Shown piece after piece: positions 8,856-17,927 of a stretch of DNA of 64,000 bases (position 1 is its first letter; the number at the start of each line of letters is the position of its first letter). Made by a program: the position numbers and the translations under genes. The DNA is from Aquibacillus rhizosphaerae (GTDB taxonomy: Bacteria; Bacillota; Bacilli; Bacillales; Amphibacillaceae), in contig NZ_JASTZU010000063.1 of assembly GCF_030282825.1 (NCBI RefSeq), positions 248,001 to 312,000 of the forward strand, given 5' to 3'. A model generated the notes under the pieces. The model had not been told where the DNA came from and made no database searches. It worked only from the letters and a program-made list of their open reading frames with translations.

Positions 8856-9359
8856 TTATTTTAAATTCTTACTGATATACTTGACTATTTTCCGTAATCC
8901 ATTTATACCTGGCCTGCCAAATGGGCTGGTTTGCCTTTGTTGATAGAGTAAGTTACCGTTATTATCGACTAAGAAATATGCTGGTTCGCCGTGTATACCA
9001 TGATCTTCATATGGAGCATCTTCACGATGATAATGAACTTGATAGGCTTTTATTGCTTCGAATTTTTCATCTGCAAGAACAGGAAAACTGATATTGTTAT
9101 CTGTAACGAATTCCTTTAATGAATCCAAGTAGTCAGTAGAAATTGCAGTTAAATGAATGTTTTTCTTTTCAAAGTAACCAATACCATCTTCTAATTCAAT
9201 TAGTTCTTCCGTACAAGCTGGACACCAAGATCCACGGAAAAAGATAAGTAAATGCCAACCACCGATCTGTTTACGATAAGTGTCAAAATGATATTGTTCA
9301 CCTGATGTAGCTGGGAGCGTAAAATCAGGGGCTGGTTGATTTAGTTTAAATTCATTCAT
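8856..9359 (-). CDS. peroxiredoxin-like thioredoxin-fold protein (AhpC/TSA family)
   Basis: 167-residue cytosolic thioredoxin-fold protein. It opens with the AhpC/TSA signature LNQPAPDFTLPATSGE and has FFRGSWCPACTEEL near residue 45. The CPAC pair could act as peroxidatic and resolving cysteines or as a thioredoxin-type disulfide. AAAGGAGGA lies 7 nt before the ATG. The gene stands alone with its own terminator. It probably reduces peroxides or protein disulfides; the substrate cannot be read from sequence. Confidence 0.8.
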   Translation of the reverse strand: MNEFKLNQPAPDFTLPATSGEQYHFDTYRKQIGGWHLLIFFRGSWCPACTEELIELEDGIGYFEKKNIHLTAISTDYLDSLKEFVTDNNISFPVLADEKFEAIKAYQVHYHREDAPYEDHGIHGEPAYFLVDNNGNLLYQQRQTSPFGRPGINGLRKIVKYISKNLK

Positions 9360-9422
9360 GAAAATTCCTCCTTTTATTCCGTAGTTCCCTACTTTTTTGG
9401 AAATATAACATCGCTTTAATCC

Positions 9423-9483
9423 ATTTCATAATACCAATTTTGTCGTCACCTATCTGAATAAGGTAATTATGAAATTGACTCAC
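9423..9483. repeat. hairpin repeat, copy A
   Basis: A 12-bp stem (TTTCATAATACC / GGTAATTATGAAA with one bulge) encloses TTGTCGTCACCTA. A second copy at 56063-56175 shares both arms and this loop motif. It lies 64 nt upstream of the peroxiredoxin-like gene. Confidence 0.65.
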
Positions 9484-9584
9484 TTGAGTGAAAAATAAAA
9501 AATGATGCGTAGGCATTGTCCCTTTTGCGTTATTCAATGCATAGGATAATACAGGTGAAAGTCACGAAAAGGGGTGAGGAAAAT

Positions 9585-10334
9585 ATGGCTGTATTTATTA
9601 ATATCGGAAAGCATCCGGATATCTTTAAGAACAAAAAGAACATTAAGGAACCTAATCAGCAGTCATTTAGGGTGAATTATCTAACAGAGTTGATAAATGA
9701 ACAGAGAAATATAAATCAATCGTTTATTACCTCATTCTCAGAATTAAAGGATGTACATGAACGCCACTACCATATGCAAGCTAGTAATTGGGAAAGGATT
9801 GATAAACAGTTTAGTGAGTTAACTGAAAGGCAATCGAAACAGGAACAATTCGAATATCAGGTTAAACAGTGGCTTAGTAATCTAGATAAAAGTGAGAACA
9901 ACCTACATGCTATGTTGGAAAATGAACAAATTTTAAATAAAACGATATTGGAACAGATTAAGGAGTTAAGTCAATCAAATCAAGAGATAGTAAGAGGTTT
10001 AACAGAATATGATGTCTATAACAATCAGTTGAATGAAAAGGTTGATTTATTATTCAATCAACAAGATACACTTAATGACCAGTTTACTAACCAGGTAGAA
10101 AATCAGAATGAAATGATTGGACGCATGGAAAATCAAGAAGCGCTGTTAGAAAAAGCTGTTAGGGAGATTAATAATATTCGTTCCATTGTGTATGAGAGAG
10201 TTAGTTATTTAATAGAAAAAATAGAAAATAGTTCACTTTACAATAAGTTTTTAACCAATACCCAAAAACATTCTATTGAATATACACATGAAGAAAATGA
10301 AAAGAAAAAGGAAAGAGAAAAAGCTAACCGTTAA
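9585..10334 (+). CDS. coiled-coil protein of unknown function
   Basis: 249 residues, highly charged and rich in Gln, Asn, Glu and Leu. From about residue 25 to 215 it is predicted by eye to be helical and coiled coil with repeated QxxxN and heptad-like patterns; no signal peptide or transmembrane helix is seen. The frame is open to 9516, but AAGGGGTGAGG sits just before ATG 9585. The N-terminus (MAVFINIGKHPDIFK) looks globular. Family not recognised; a structural or scaffolding role is only a guess. Confidence 0.7.
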   Translation: MAVFINIGKHPDIFKNKKNIKEPNQQSFRVNYLTELINEQRNINQSFITSFSELKDVHERHYHMQASNWERIDKQFSELTERQSKQEQFEYQVKQWLSNLDKSENNLHAMLENEQILNKTILEQIKELSQSNQEIVRGLTEYDVYNNQLNEKVDLLFNQQDTLNDQFTNQVENQNEMIGRMENQEALLEKAVREINNIRSIVYERVSYLIEKIENSSLYNKFLTNTQKHSIEYTHEENEKKKEREKANR

Positions 10335-10445
10335 GCTATCTAATGTTAGTTAATAGTTTATAGTTTATATAGAAAAAAAGCGCTGGAGCTGGACGTGGCA
10401 CATGCAATAGTAAGTTATTCACACTAAATCTATAATTTACTGCAC

Positions 10446-10478
10446 AAAAAAGCATGACTTTACTAGTCATGCTTTTTT
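10446..10478. terminator. bidirectional terminator
   Basis: Stem AAAAAAGCATGACT / AGTCATGCTTTTTT with a 5-nt loop. It serves the convergent coiled-coil gene and the siderophore permease genes. The 110 bp upstream contains a fragment of the GCGCTGGAGCTGGAC repeat type. Confidence 0.9.
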
Positions 10479-10488
10479 GTGTTATTCA

Positions 10489-11496
10489 CTAAGTTTTACT
10501 TAGTAAGTATATAAAATATGAACCACCAATGACAGAAACGACAAGGCCTACTGGTATTTCAGAAGGGGACAAGATATTTCTACCTATAGTATCTGCAGCT
10601 AGGAGTAGAAATGCACCCATTAGTGCAGTAATAGGAAGGAAAGATTCATGCCTTACTCCAACTATTTTTCTAGCAAGGTGTGGGATGACAAGACCTAAAA
10701 ATGCAATCCCTCCACCAACGGATACACTTGCACCAGCCAGTGCAACAGCAATAAAAAGTAGAATTCTTCTCTCGCGTTCTACATGTGTACCTAAACCTTT
10801 CGCGATATCATCACCTAAATTTAGTGTATTTAATGCACTAGCTTTATACATAGCAAATGGAATAAGAATGAACATCCAAGGCAGTATCGCTAGTACATAA
10901 GTCCAATCTGTTCCTGAGATATTTCCAGACAGCCAAACCGTCGCACGCATAAAATCATTTGGATCCATTTTCAATTGAAAGATAATAATTAAAGCTGCAA
11001 AAGCAGAATTAATACCAATTCCGACTAGAATTAATCTAATCGGTGAGACACCATTTTTCCAGGAAATCGTATAGATTAATATGGCAGCAATTGTTGAACC
11101 AACTAGGGAAGCTAGTGGTAATAGAAAAACAGATAATGCACCAATGTCGGGAACATTTCCTTGAAAATAGAAAATATATAGAACTACAGCAAAACCTGCA
11201 CCTGAATTTATCCCTAATATTCCTGGGTCAGCTAAATCATTATGTGTTACACTTTGCAATATGGCACCAGACACTGCCATAGCTGCCCCAATCAGTAAGG
11301 CAATTACCATCCGAGGTAAGCGAAAGTGAAATAGAATCATACTATTTTGCTCATTGCCTGATCCTGTTAATGTTTTGAATACATCGACTGGAGCAATCCG
11401 GACAACTCCCAAATTAAGATTTAGTAAAAGAGTTACTATAATTGCAGCCACTAAACCAATCGCAACCAACCAGGCTTTGTTTATCTTTTTGTTCAT
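10489..11496 (-). CDS. iron-siderophore ABC transporter permease (FecCD family)
   Basis: 335 residues with about nine to ten transmembrane helices and the FecCD signatures RLPRMVIALLIGAAMAVSGA near 60 and the ATPase-coupling region GGGIAFLGLVIPHLAR near 265. Imports ferric siderophore across the membrane with its partner permease. Its ATG overlaps the partner's stop by 4 bp (ATGA), and GAAGGGAGTG precedes it. Arrangement resembles B. subtilis yfiZ-yfhA (schizokinen/arthrobactin uptake). Confidence 0.9.
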   Translation of the reverse strand: MNKKINKAWLVAIGLVAAIIVTLLLNLNLGVVRIAPVDVFKTLTGSGNEQNSMILFHFRLPRMVIALLIGAAMAVSGAILQSVTHNDLADPGILGINSGAGFAVVLYIFYFQGNVPDIGALSVFLLPLASLVGSTIAAILIYTISWKNGVSPIRLILVGIGINSAFAALIIIFQLKMDPNDFMRATVWLSGNISGTDWTYVLAILPWMFILIPFAMYKASALNTLNLGDDIAKGLGTHVERERRILLFIAVALAGASVSVGGGIAFLGLVIPHLARKIVGVRHESFLPITALMGAFLLLAADTIGRNILSPSEIPVGLVVSVIGGSYFIYLLSKT

Positions 11497-12545
11497 CGTA
11501 TGCCACTCCCTTCACGTCTAGCTAAATAGAGAAAGAAGGGCACTCCGACTAGAGCCGTTATAGTTCCTACCGGTGTTTCAAAAGGAGGATTAACCATTCG
11601 TGAAACAGTGTCTGCAATTACAAGTAGAAGGCCACCTAAAATGGCAGAACACGGAATAATCCAACGATAATTAACACCGACGAGAAACCGTGTAATATGT
11701 GGAATGACTAAACCAATAAACCCAATGGTACCAGAAACGGATACTGCAGCTCCTGTTAGTAGTAACACAACGAGTGTCCCTGTTAGTTTGGTGATAATTG
11801 TCTGTTGTCCTAATCCTTTGGCGACATCATCACCTAGGTTTAGTACGGTGATTGAGTTGGCGAGTAAAAGCGCTATAGTCAAACCAATAATGGCCACTGG
11901 TGCCAATAGTTGAACATGCATCCATTGAATACTCGAAACCCCACCTGCATACCAAAAGCTAATATCTTTAGCGACATTAAAATGTATCGCTATCCCCGAA
12001 GAGATGGAACTTAATAAGGCTGTAACAGCAGTACCAGCAAGTGCCAACTTAACTGGGGTTAACCCGCTTTTAGATAAGGAACCAATACCAAAAACAATCG
12101 AAGTACCTAGTGCTGCACCTGAAAATGCCCAAAGCATAATTGTAAAATTCGAAGAGCCTGGCATAACTGCATAAGAGATAGCAATCATAAATGTAGCCCC
12201 TGCAGTAACACCCATGATGGAAGGTGAGGCAAGTGGATTTCTTGTCATCCCTTGCATGATTGCTCCTGACATCGCAAGTGAAGCTCCAATTAACGCCGCA
12301 GCAAGTGCTCTCGGTATTCGTAGTCCACGTATTATTTGATGTGAAGTGGAAGACGGGTCAAATTGCGTAAGACTTTGCCATATCGTAATAAAATCAATAT
12401 CAGAAGCACCGTACATAATGGATAGTCCAATAGATAAAACTAGAATAGCTAAACCACCAAACAAAATAATAGTAGCCACTATTGGCCTTGAAACAATGCT
12501 AGGTTGTTCTGGATTAGTTGTATCTGTAGACGTGTTGCTAGGCAT
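11493..12545 (-). CDS. iron-siderophore ABC transporter permease (FecCD family), first gene
   Basis: 350 residues with a 25-residue polar N-terminus, then about nine helices. Motifs RIPRALAAALIGASLAMSGA and GFIGLVIPHITR mark FecCD permeases. Forms the membrane dimer with the following gene. AAAGGGG lies 8 nt before the ATG. A Fur-like box lies upstream, and the binding lipoprotein is divergently transcribed. No ATPase gene is linked. Confidence 0.9.
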   Translation of the reverse strand: MPSNTSTDTTNPEQPSIVSRPIVATIILFGGLAILVLSIGLSIMYGASDIDFITIWQSLTQFDPSSTSHQIIRGLRIPRALAAALIGASLAMSGAIMQGMTRNPLASPSIMGVTAGATFMIAISYAVMPGSSNFTIMLWAFSGAALGTSIVFGIGSLSKSGLTPVKLALAGTAVTALLSSISSGIAIHFNVAKDISFWYAGGVSSIQWMHVQLLAPVAIIGLTIALLLANSITVLNLGDDVAKGLGQQTIITKLTGTLVVLLLTGAAVSVSGTIGFIGLVIPHITRFLVGVNYRWIIPCSAILGGLLLVIADTVSRMVNPPFETPVGTITALVGVPFFLYLARREGSGIR

Positions 12546-12572
12546 AATGAGTACCCCTTTATAAATAACGGA

Positions 12573-12591
12573 TTGAGAATAGTTTTCATTA
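12573..12591 (-). promoter_or_regulatory. Fur-like box for permease operon
   Basis: TTGAGAATAGTTTTCATTA, about 28 bp upstream of the permease ATG; an imperfect match to the 7-1-7 Fur consensus. Confidence 0.55.
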
Positions 12592-12660
12592 TAATATAAA
12601 TAGTAAAAGCGAGCAATTATAGCTGTAGTTACTGCTGATAAGCATAATATTCCACTTGTA

Positions 12661-12682
12661 AATGAGAATGATTATTGCTATC
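12661..12682 (+). promoter_or_regulatory. Fur-like box for siderophore-binding lipoprotein
   Basis: TGAGAATGATTATTGCTAT within this interval matches the Bacillus Fur 7-1-7 core at about 13 of 15 positions. Forty bases upstream of the lipoprotein ATG. Confidence 0.7.
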
Positions 12683-12722
12683 ATCTTATTGTGAGATAAA
12701 AGATTTAGGGGGAAAAGGATTC

Positions 12723-13730
12723 ATGATAAAGAAAAATAAAATATTTATATTTGTTAGTTTATTGGCTTTTTTGTTTTTGCTAGCCGCATGTGGAAATGAC
12801 AGTGGAGAAAATACATCCGAAAACGAAGAACAAGAAACAACAGAAAATGATGAACAACAAACTGAAACAAACGGTTCAGAGGAAGAAACAGAACGTACTT
12901 TGACTGATGCGTTAGGGAATGAAGTTACCATCCCAGCAAATCCAAAGCGTGTTGTTGCATCTTACTTAGAAGACTATTTAGTAGCACTAGGTATTACACC
13001 GGTGGCACAGTGGTCTGTATCTGACGGTGCAAGTATTCAAGATTACTTACAAGATTCACTAGAGGGAGTCCCAACAATTCCTCATGATTTACCACTAGAG
13101 GCAGTTACTAGTTTTAATCCAGACCTAATTATTATGGATTCAGCATCTATGGTAGAAGGTAACAAATATAATCAATACAATATGATCGCTCCAACTTATG
13201 TGGTTGGAACTGAGCAAAATAATGATTGGCGAGAAGAATTAATGACTATTGGTGAAATTTTTGGTAAAAAAGATCAAGCAGAACAGGTTTTAGAAGATTA
13301 TGAAGCAAAGGCAGCAGATGCCAAAGAACACATTCAGTCTGCAATTGGAGATGAGTCCGCTGCAGCTATCTGGTTAGTCGGTGGAACTTTCTTTGTAGTA
13401 AGTGAAACGTTATCTAGTGGAGACGTATTATACGGTGATCTAGGGATTACATTACCAAATGTAGTTAAAGAAATATCCGAAAATACTACTTCCAACTGGT
13501 CAGAAATCTCACTTGAGAAGTTAGCTGAACTTGATGCTGATCATATTTTTCTAATTAATAGTGATCAAGGAAACGGATCAGAAATGTTACAAGATCCGAT
13601 TTGGCAAAATATTCCTGCAGTTCAAAATAATCAAATTTATGAATATGAAGCAAACACAAGCTGGTTATACACAGGACCAATTGCTAATACAAAAATGATT
13701 GATTATGTTTTAGAAAGTTTAACTGAATAG
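12723..13730 (+). CDS. iron-siderophore substrate-binding lipoprotein
   Basis: 335 residues. A lipoprotein signal peptide ends in LLAACG (Cys near 22), followed by an acidic Glu/Asn/Thr linker. A TroA/FepB-like binding fold follows, with RTLTDALGNEVTIPANPKRVVAS at its start. It captures ferric siderophore outside the membrane for the divergent permeases. ATG 12723 is preferred to the longer reading from 12675 because the lipoprotein signal starts there and TAGGGGGA lies 9 nt upstream. YfiY-like by context. Confidence 0.9.
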   Translation: MIKKNKIFIFVSLLAFLFLLAACGNDSGENTSENEEQETTENDEQQTETNGSEEETERTLTDALGNEVTIPANPKRVVASYLEDYLVALGITPVAQWSVSDGASIQDYLQDSLEGVPTIPHDLPLEAVTSFNPDLIIMDSASMVEGNKYNQYNMIAPTYVVGTEQNNDWREELMTIGEIFGKKDQAEQVLEDYEAKAADAKEHIQSAIGDESAAAIWLVGGTFFVVSETLSSGDVLYGDLGITLPNVVKEISENTTSNWSEISLEKLAELDADHIFLINSDQGNGSEMLQDPIWQNIPAVQNNQIYEYEANTSWLYTGPIANTKMIDYVLESLTE

Positions 13731-13741
13731 TTATGACTATC

Positions 13742-13785
13742 GCGGTATTTTTAGAGGAGAAATAAGTCTAAAGATACCGCCTTTT
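13742..13785 (+). terminator. terminator of binding lipoprotein gene
   Basis: GCGGTATTTTTAGA pairs with TCTAAAGATACCGC (one mismatch), then CTTTTG. Confidence 0.75.
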
Positions 13786-13920
13786 GTATTCTGCTGAAGT
13801 TTCTTATGAGCTATTGTGTTTAATGTCATTCAAAATGGGAAGATACATTTAAAGAGTGTATTTTTAATTATCATAATAAAAACTTATTATGGAAAAATTA
13901 TCTTAAAAGGAGTTTTATAA

Positions 13921-14553
13921 ATGAAAGTACTTGTAGCTGGAGCAAACGGTCATACAGGCCGATTAATAGTGAAAAATCTTATAGAACGTGGGCATGATGC
14001 GTATGCAATGATAAGAAAGGCCGAACAAGCACCTGACCTAGAAAAAATAGGTGCAACAACGGTGTTAGCTGACTTAGAAAAGGATGTAACATCAGCTGTA
14101 AAAGGAATGGATGCAGCGGTTTTTGCAGCTGGTTCAGGTTCTAAAACGGGACCAGAAAAAACGAAAGATGTAGATCGTGATGGTGCAATCAATCTAATGG
14201 ATTCTGCAAAAGTAAATAACGTAAACAGGTTCGTCATTCTTAGTTCGTTTTATGCTGATAAGCCAGATATTGCTTCTGGTGGTATGGGCCATTATTTACA
14301 AATGAAAGGTGAAGCCGATCAACATTTGCAAGATAGTGGACTCAACTTTACAGTAGTCAGACCTGGTGGATTAACCCATGATAAAGCAACAGGCAAGGTT
14401 ACTGTTGCTGAGGATATAGAATCAGGATCGATAAGTCGTGCAGATGTTGCTGATGTTATCGTTACATCATTAGATGAAAAAAATACATTTGGTAAATCAT
14501 TTGACTTAGTAAATGGTGAAGTAGCGATTGAACAAGCACTTAAAACTATATAA
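13921..14553 (+). CDS. NAD(P)-binding SDR-like protein (NAD(P)H-binding, YhfK type)
   Basis: 210 residues forming an atypical short-chain dehydrogenase fold. The dinucleotide loop GANGHTGR is at residues 7-14, an acidic/basic discriminator is near 32, FVILSSFYADKP supplies the strand and region normally carrying the catalytic Ser/Tyr, and VVRPGGLTHD is family-typical. The Tyr-xxx-Lys pair appears as YLQMKGEAD. AAAGGAG lies 8 nt before the ATG. Probably an oxidoreductase or NAD-sensing protein; substrate unknown. Shares a bidirectional terminator with the laccase gene. Confidence 0.82.
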   Translation: MKVLVAGANGHTGRLIVKNLIERGHDAYAMIRKAEQAPDLEKIGATTVLADLEKDVTSAVKGMDAAVFAAGSGSKTGPEKTKDVDRDGAINLMDSAKVNNVNRFVILSSFYADKPDIASGGMGHYLQMKGEADQHLQDSGLNFTVVRPGGLTHDKATGKVTVAEDIESGSISRADVADVIVTSLDEKNTFGKSFDLVNGEVAIEQALKTI

Positions 14554-14561
14554 ATTCCAAA

Positions 14562-14593
14562 AAAGCAGCTACTATCGATAAAGTAGCTGCTTT
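14562..14593. terminator. bidirectional terminator
   Basis: AAAGCAGCTACT / AGTAGCTGCTTT with an 8-nt loop between convergent genes. Confidence 0.85.
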
Positions 14594-14599
14594 AAATCT

Positions 14600-16141
14600 T
14601 TATTTTCTTTTGTCATTATCATCTATAACGGTAAAAGGTCGCATCATATCATGATCCTCATGCTCTAAAATGTGACAATGCCATACATAATTACCGGTGT
14701 AGGGAGCGAATTTTGCAATAACCCTTGTAATCTGTGCAGAAGGTGCTGCTACCGTATCCTTCCAGCCTCGTTCATTTGATTTAGGTGCAGTTGGCGAATT
14801 GGTGTAAACAATTTTCCCGTCTGAATTATAGCGATCCAAGTCAAAGGTTTGACGATCTAGTATTTGAAATTGAATTAAATGGATATGCATTGGGTGTGTA
14901 AAGCCGGTAGTATTTAAAAACGACCATATTTCAGTTGTTCCTAAACGCGGTTTTTCCTCAACTCTTTCGTTCCATTTTTTATCGTTTAGTAATAGCAAAG
15001 GCCGGCCAAATTCATCTGTTGATCCTCCCAATTTTAAAATTCTCATCGCGGAAATTCTGTTGTTCTTCAGGGATGGAATGTTAGATAAATGTTTAGGAAT
15101 AGCATTATTCTTTCGATTGGAAAGTGGCTTTATTACTTTGAATTGCATAACTTCATCTGTTCGATCATTTGATTCGGCATTAGGACCAAGTTCATTTTTT
15201 AGGATAATATTTTTCCCCTCTTGTTTAGAGAAATCAATAATCACATCGATACGTTCCGATGGCTCCATTTGAATTGTGTTCATCTTTACAGTTTTACTTA
15301 ACAATCCTCCATCTGAACCAATTTGATAAAAAGATTGCCCTGAATCAATAGACAATTGATAACCACGCGTATTTGATGCGTTTAATATTCGAAAGCGATA
15401 CTTTCGTGGTTCAACTTCTAAATAAGGCCATACCTTGCCATTGACAAGTAGGGTGTCACCTAAAAAGGCTGGAACAACGGATGGGTTCGGTAGATTGTCA
15501 GAAGCATCATCTGGTTGCTTTGGATACGAAAGGGAACCATCTTGATTAAATGATCTATCCTGAATAATTAAGGGTATTTCGTATTGGTCAGTAGGTAAAT
15601 TTAATGACTTTTCATGTTGATCACGAATGATATAAGCACCAGAAAGTCCAGCATAGTTGTTTAGTCTCGTCACTCCCATGGTATGGTCATGGTACCATAG
15701 CATCGTTGCACGTTGCTGGTTATGATACTCGTATACTTTTCTTTTGAAAAAAGGACCTACCTCATTGTATCCGTTCGTAAACCAAGCTTCCGGATAACCA
15801 TCAGATTCAGGTGGTGTTTCACCACCATGCAAGTGGGTAACGGTACGTACTTCAGGTAACTTAGCATCAACTATAGACTTATCAACAGGAAGTAAGTGAC
15901 TTTTAGGAAGGTTGTTTATCCATTTCACTCTAACAGCCTCACCTTGTTTGACATCAAATAACGGCCCGGGGAACTGCCGATTATACCCCCATAAAAGCGT
16001 TGGTCGTAAGTCTCTATGCAATTTTTGTCTGAACTGCTCCATACTAACTTCGTAATAAGCACCATGTTCATTTTCTTTTTGCGGTGTAAAAGGTTCCATG
16101 ATAGGGAGCCTATCGACGAATTTTTCGAGTTTCGGACTCAT
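14600..16141 (-). CDS. cotA: CotA-like multicopper oxidase (spore-coat laccase)
   Basis: 513 residues from ATG 16141, the same length as B. subtilis CotA. The longer reading to 16213 lacks an SD, while GGAGATGAGGA precedes 16141. Copper ligands are all visible: HLHGG and WYHDHT in the N-terminal half, HPMHIH and HCHILEHEDHDM near the C-terminus, giving type 1, 2 and 3 sites with the axial Met region. It oxidises phenols or bilirubin with reduction of O2 to water. CotA sits in the outer spore coat and makes pigment; no signal peptide is present here, consistent with that. An 18-bp palindrome lies just upstream. Confidence 0.93.
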   Translation of the reverse strand: MSPKLEKFVDRLPIMEPFTPQKENEHGAYYEVSMEQFRQKLHRDLRPTLLWGYNRQFPGPLFDVKQGEAVRVKWINNLPKSHLLPVDKSIVDAKLPEVRTVTHLHGGETPPESDGYPEAWFTNGYNEVGPFFKRKVYEYHNQQRATMLWYHDHTMGVTRLNNYAGLSGAYIIRDQHEKSLNLPTDQYEIPLIIQDRSFNQDGSLSYPKQPDDASDNLPNPSVVPAFLGDTLLVNGKVWPYLEVEPRKYRFRILNASNTRGYQLSIDSGQSFYQIGSDGGLLSKTVKMNTIQMEPSERIDVIIDFSKQEGKNIILKNELGPNAESNDRTDEVMQFKVIKPLSNRKNNAIPKHLSNIPSLKNNRISAMRILKLGGSTDEFGRPLLLLNDKKWNERVEEKPRLGTTEIWSFLNTTGFTHPMHIHLIQFQILDRQTFDLDRYNSDGKIVYTNSPTAPKSNERGWKDTVAAPSAQITRVIAKFAPYTGNYVWHCHILEHEDHDMMRPFTVIDDNDKRK

Positions 16142-16163
16142 TTCCTCATCTCCAGTAATGTGA

Positions 16164-16181
16164 CATTTACTATAGTAAATG
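16164..16181 (-). promoter_or_regulatory. perfect 18-bp palindrome upstream of cotA-like gene
   Basis: CATTTACTATAGTAAATG, 22 bp upstream of the ATG. Perfect dyad symmetry suggests an operator for a dimeric repressor; the repressor is not identifiable. Confidence 0.5.
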
Positions 16182-16314
16182 ACAGATGTACCAATATTGG
16201 GAGGGCGAAACAACCATTTTTGTTTATTTATCTTTTTTTCTAGTTTGACTAGCCTATAGAAAGAGTAGTATTAATAATGCTGCGTTCAGGATATCCTAAG
16301 ACGGGGTGATTAAT

Positions 16315-16587
16315 ATGAAGGCAACAGAATTAGAAAGCAAAAGGTTTGATAAAGCATTAGATGAAATAATTGAACTGTTTAACAATATTGAAAGCGATAC
16401 ACCAATAATTGAGTTTAGTCAGGATGTAATTGACAATATAGAACGAGCAAAGAAAAAATATGGAGAAGAAATGGTTGATGAAAAAATTAATAAGGTTGTC
16501 TATGAGATGCTTTCTTGGCTAGACCTTGAAGATATTGAATTAGAAGAGGAACAATCAGAAGAAGTAGAGGAAGACACAGATGAGTAA
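16315..16587 (+). CDS. small acidic protein of unknown function
   Basis: 90 residues, cytosolic, mostly helical by composition, ending in a Glu/Asp-rich tail (EEEQSEEVEEDTDE). GGGGTGA lies 5 nt before ATG 16315; an in-frame GTG at 16306 overlaps that SD and is less likely. Divergent from the laccase gene and 73 bp ahead of the DHH phosphoesterase. Not recognised. Confidence 0.65.
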   Translation: MKATELESKRFDKALDEIIELFNNIESDTPIIEFSQDVIDNIERAKKKYGEEMVDEKINKVVYEMLSWLDLEDIELEEEQSEEVEEDTDE

Positions 16588-16660
16588 TTTTGTTAACTCA
16601 TTTATTATAACAATTATAAAATCTTCTTACCAAACACATACTAGTTGCTGAGGTGAACAT

Positions 16661-17875
16661 ATGTATAAACTATTGTCCCATAATGACTTAGATGGGGTAG
16701 GATGTGGGATTTTGGCTAAACTCGCCTTTGGTAATAAGGTGAATGTTCGTTATAATTCAATATCTAGCCTTGATTGTGAAGTTAATTACTTTTTAGAAAA
16801 TAATAATAAGGATATTTTTTTATTTATAACGGATCTTTCAGTCAATGAAGAAAATGAGAAAAGGCTTGAATCATTTTATCAAGCAGGTGGTAAAGTGAAA
16901 CTACTAGACCATCATAAAACTGCACTAACATTTAATGAATATGATTGGGGCCAAGTTGAAGTAGAGGATAATGAAGGTAAGTTAACTTCTGCTACTTCCT
17001 TGTTTTACAACTATCTTATTGCACAGAAACTTTTAGATCCATCAGAGACAATAGCGGAGTTTGTTGAACTGGTTAGGCAATACGATACATGGGAATGGGA
17101 GAAAAATGATAATATTAAAGCAAAGCAGCTAAATACACTGTTTTTTTTAATATCAATCGATGATTTTGAACAGAAAATGATTCCTCGTCTTACTACAACG
17201 GATTCATTCGATTTTGATGAATTCGAATTAAAATTACTAGAGATGGAAGAGGAAAAAACGGAACGTTATATTCGCCGAAAGAGGCGTCAACTTATTCAAT
17301 CTGAAGTGAATGGGTATTTTGCTGGTATCGTCCATGCTGAGTCGTATCACTCAGAATTAGGAAATGAACTTGGTAAAGAATATCCTCATCTTGATTACAT
17401 TGTCATATTAAACATGGGTGGAAAGCGAATGGGATTTCGAACCATTCATGATGATGTGGATGTGTCTGAAGTTGCAGGTCTTTTTGGCGGCGGTGGACAT
17501 GAAAAAGCTTCGGGTGCTGTATTGACAGATGATGCGTATAAGCTGTATGTTGATGCACCGTTTAAGTTCGAAGCATTACGAGAGGATGCAAAACGAAATC
17601 GTTTCAACCTTAAAAATTCAACATTTGGTTCACTATATAAAGGGAAAAATGATATTTTTCTTCTTTACCCAGTTGATGATGGAAAATGGGAAATTGAAAA
17701 AAACAAAACAATAATGAATAAATCCTTTTCCAGTTTTAATGAAGCTGAGAAATTCTTGAAAAGGAACTATCAGGCTTGGTTAGATAGAGATGAAGCTTTT
17801 GTACAATACTTAATTGATGAACTTAATAAAAATAAAAATGCGGATAGTACAGAAAAGAATGTAAAAGACATTTAA
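16661..17875 (+). CDS. DHH/DHHA1 family phosphoesterase
   Basis: 404 residues. HNDLDGVGCG (residues 7-16) is the first metal motif, DLSV near 55 the second, and LDHHKT near 88 the defining DHH motif. The DHHA1 nucleotide-binding motif GGGGHEKASGAVL is near 275. The family hydrolyses phosphodiesters of short oligoribonucleotides, cyclic dinucleotides or pAp with Mn2+. About 100 residues of C-terminal extension are specific to this subgroup. GAGGTGA precedes the ATG. Exact substrate not readable. Confidence 0.85.
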   Translation: MYKLLSHNDLDGVGCGILAKLAFGNKVNVRYNSISSLDCEVNYFLENNNKDIFLFITDLSVNEENEKRLESFYQAGGKVKLLDHHKTALTFNEYDWGQVEVEDNEGKLTSATSLFYNYLIAQKLLDPSETIAEFVELVRQYDTWEWEKNDNIKAKQLNTLFFLISIDDFEQKMIPRLTTTDSFDFDEFELKLLEMEEEKTERYIRRKRRQLIQSEVNGYFAGIVHAESYHSELGNELGKEYPHLDYIVILNMGGKRMGFRTIHDDVDVSEVAGLFGGGGHEKASGAVLTDDAYKLYVDAPFKFEALREDAKRNRFNLKNSTFGSLYKGKNDIFLLYPVDDGKWEIEKNKTIMNKSFSSFNEAEKFLKRNYQAWLDRDEAFVQYLIDELNKNKNADSTEKNVKDI

Positions 17876-17900
17876 CTCTTTAGAGTAGGTGTCTTTTTTT
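17863..17900 (+). terminator. terminator of DHH phosphoesterase gene
   Basis: AAAAGACA / TGTCTTTT with inner ACTCT/AGAGT stem, then T run; begins inside the last codons. Confidence 0.8.
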
Positions 17901-17927
17901 AGTATAAAAATTTTGAAATCTAGTTCC

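Noticed and set aside
9352-9537. 61-codon minus-strand frame upstream of the peroxiredoxin-like gene
   Set aside because: No SD; it translates hairpin repeat copy A, and the frame is not kept in copy B.
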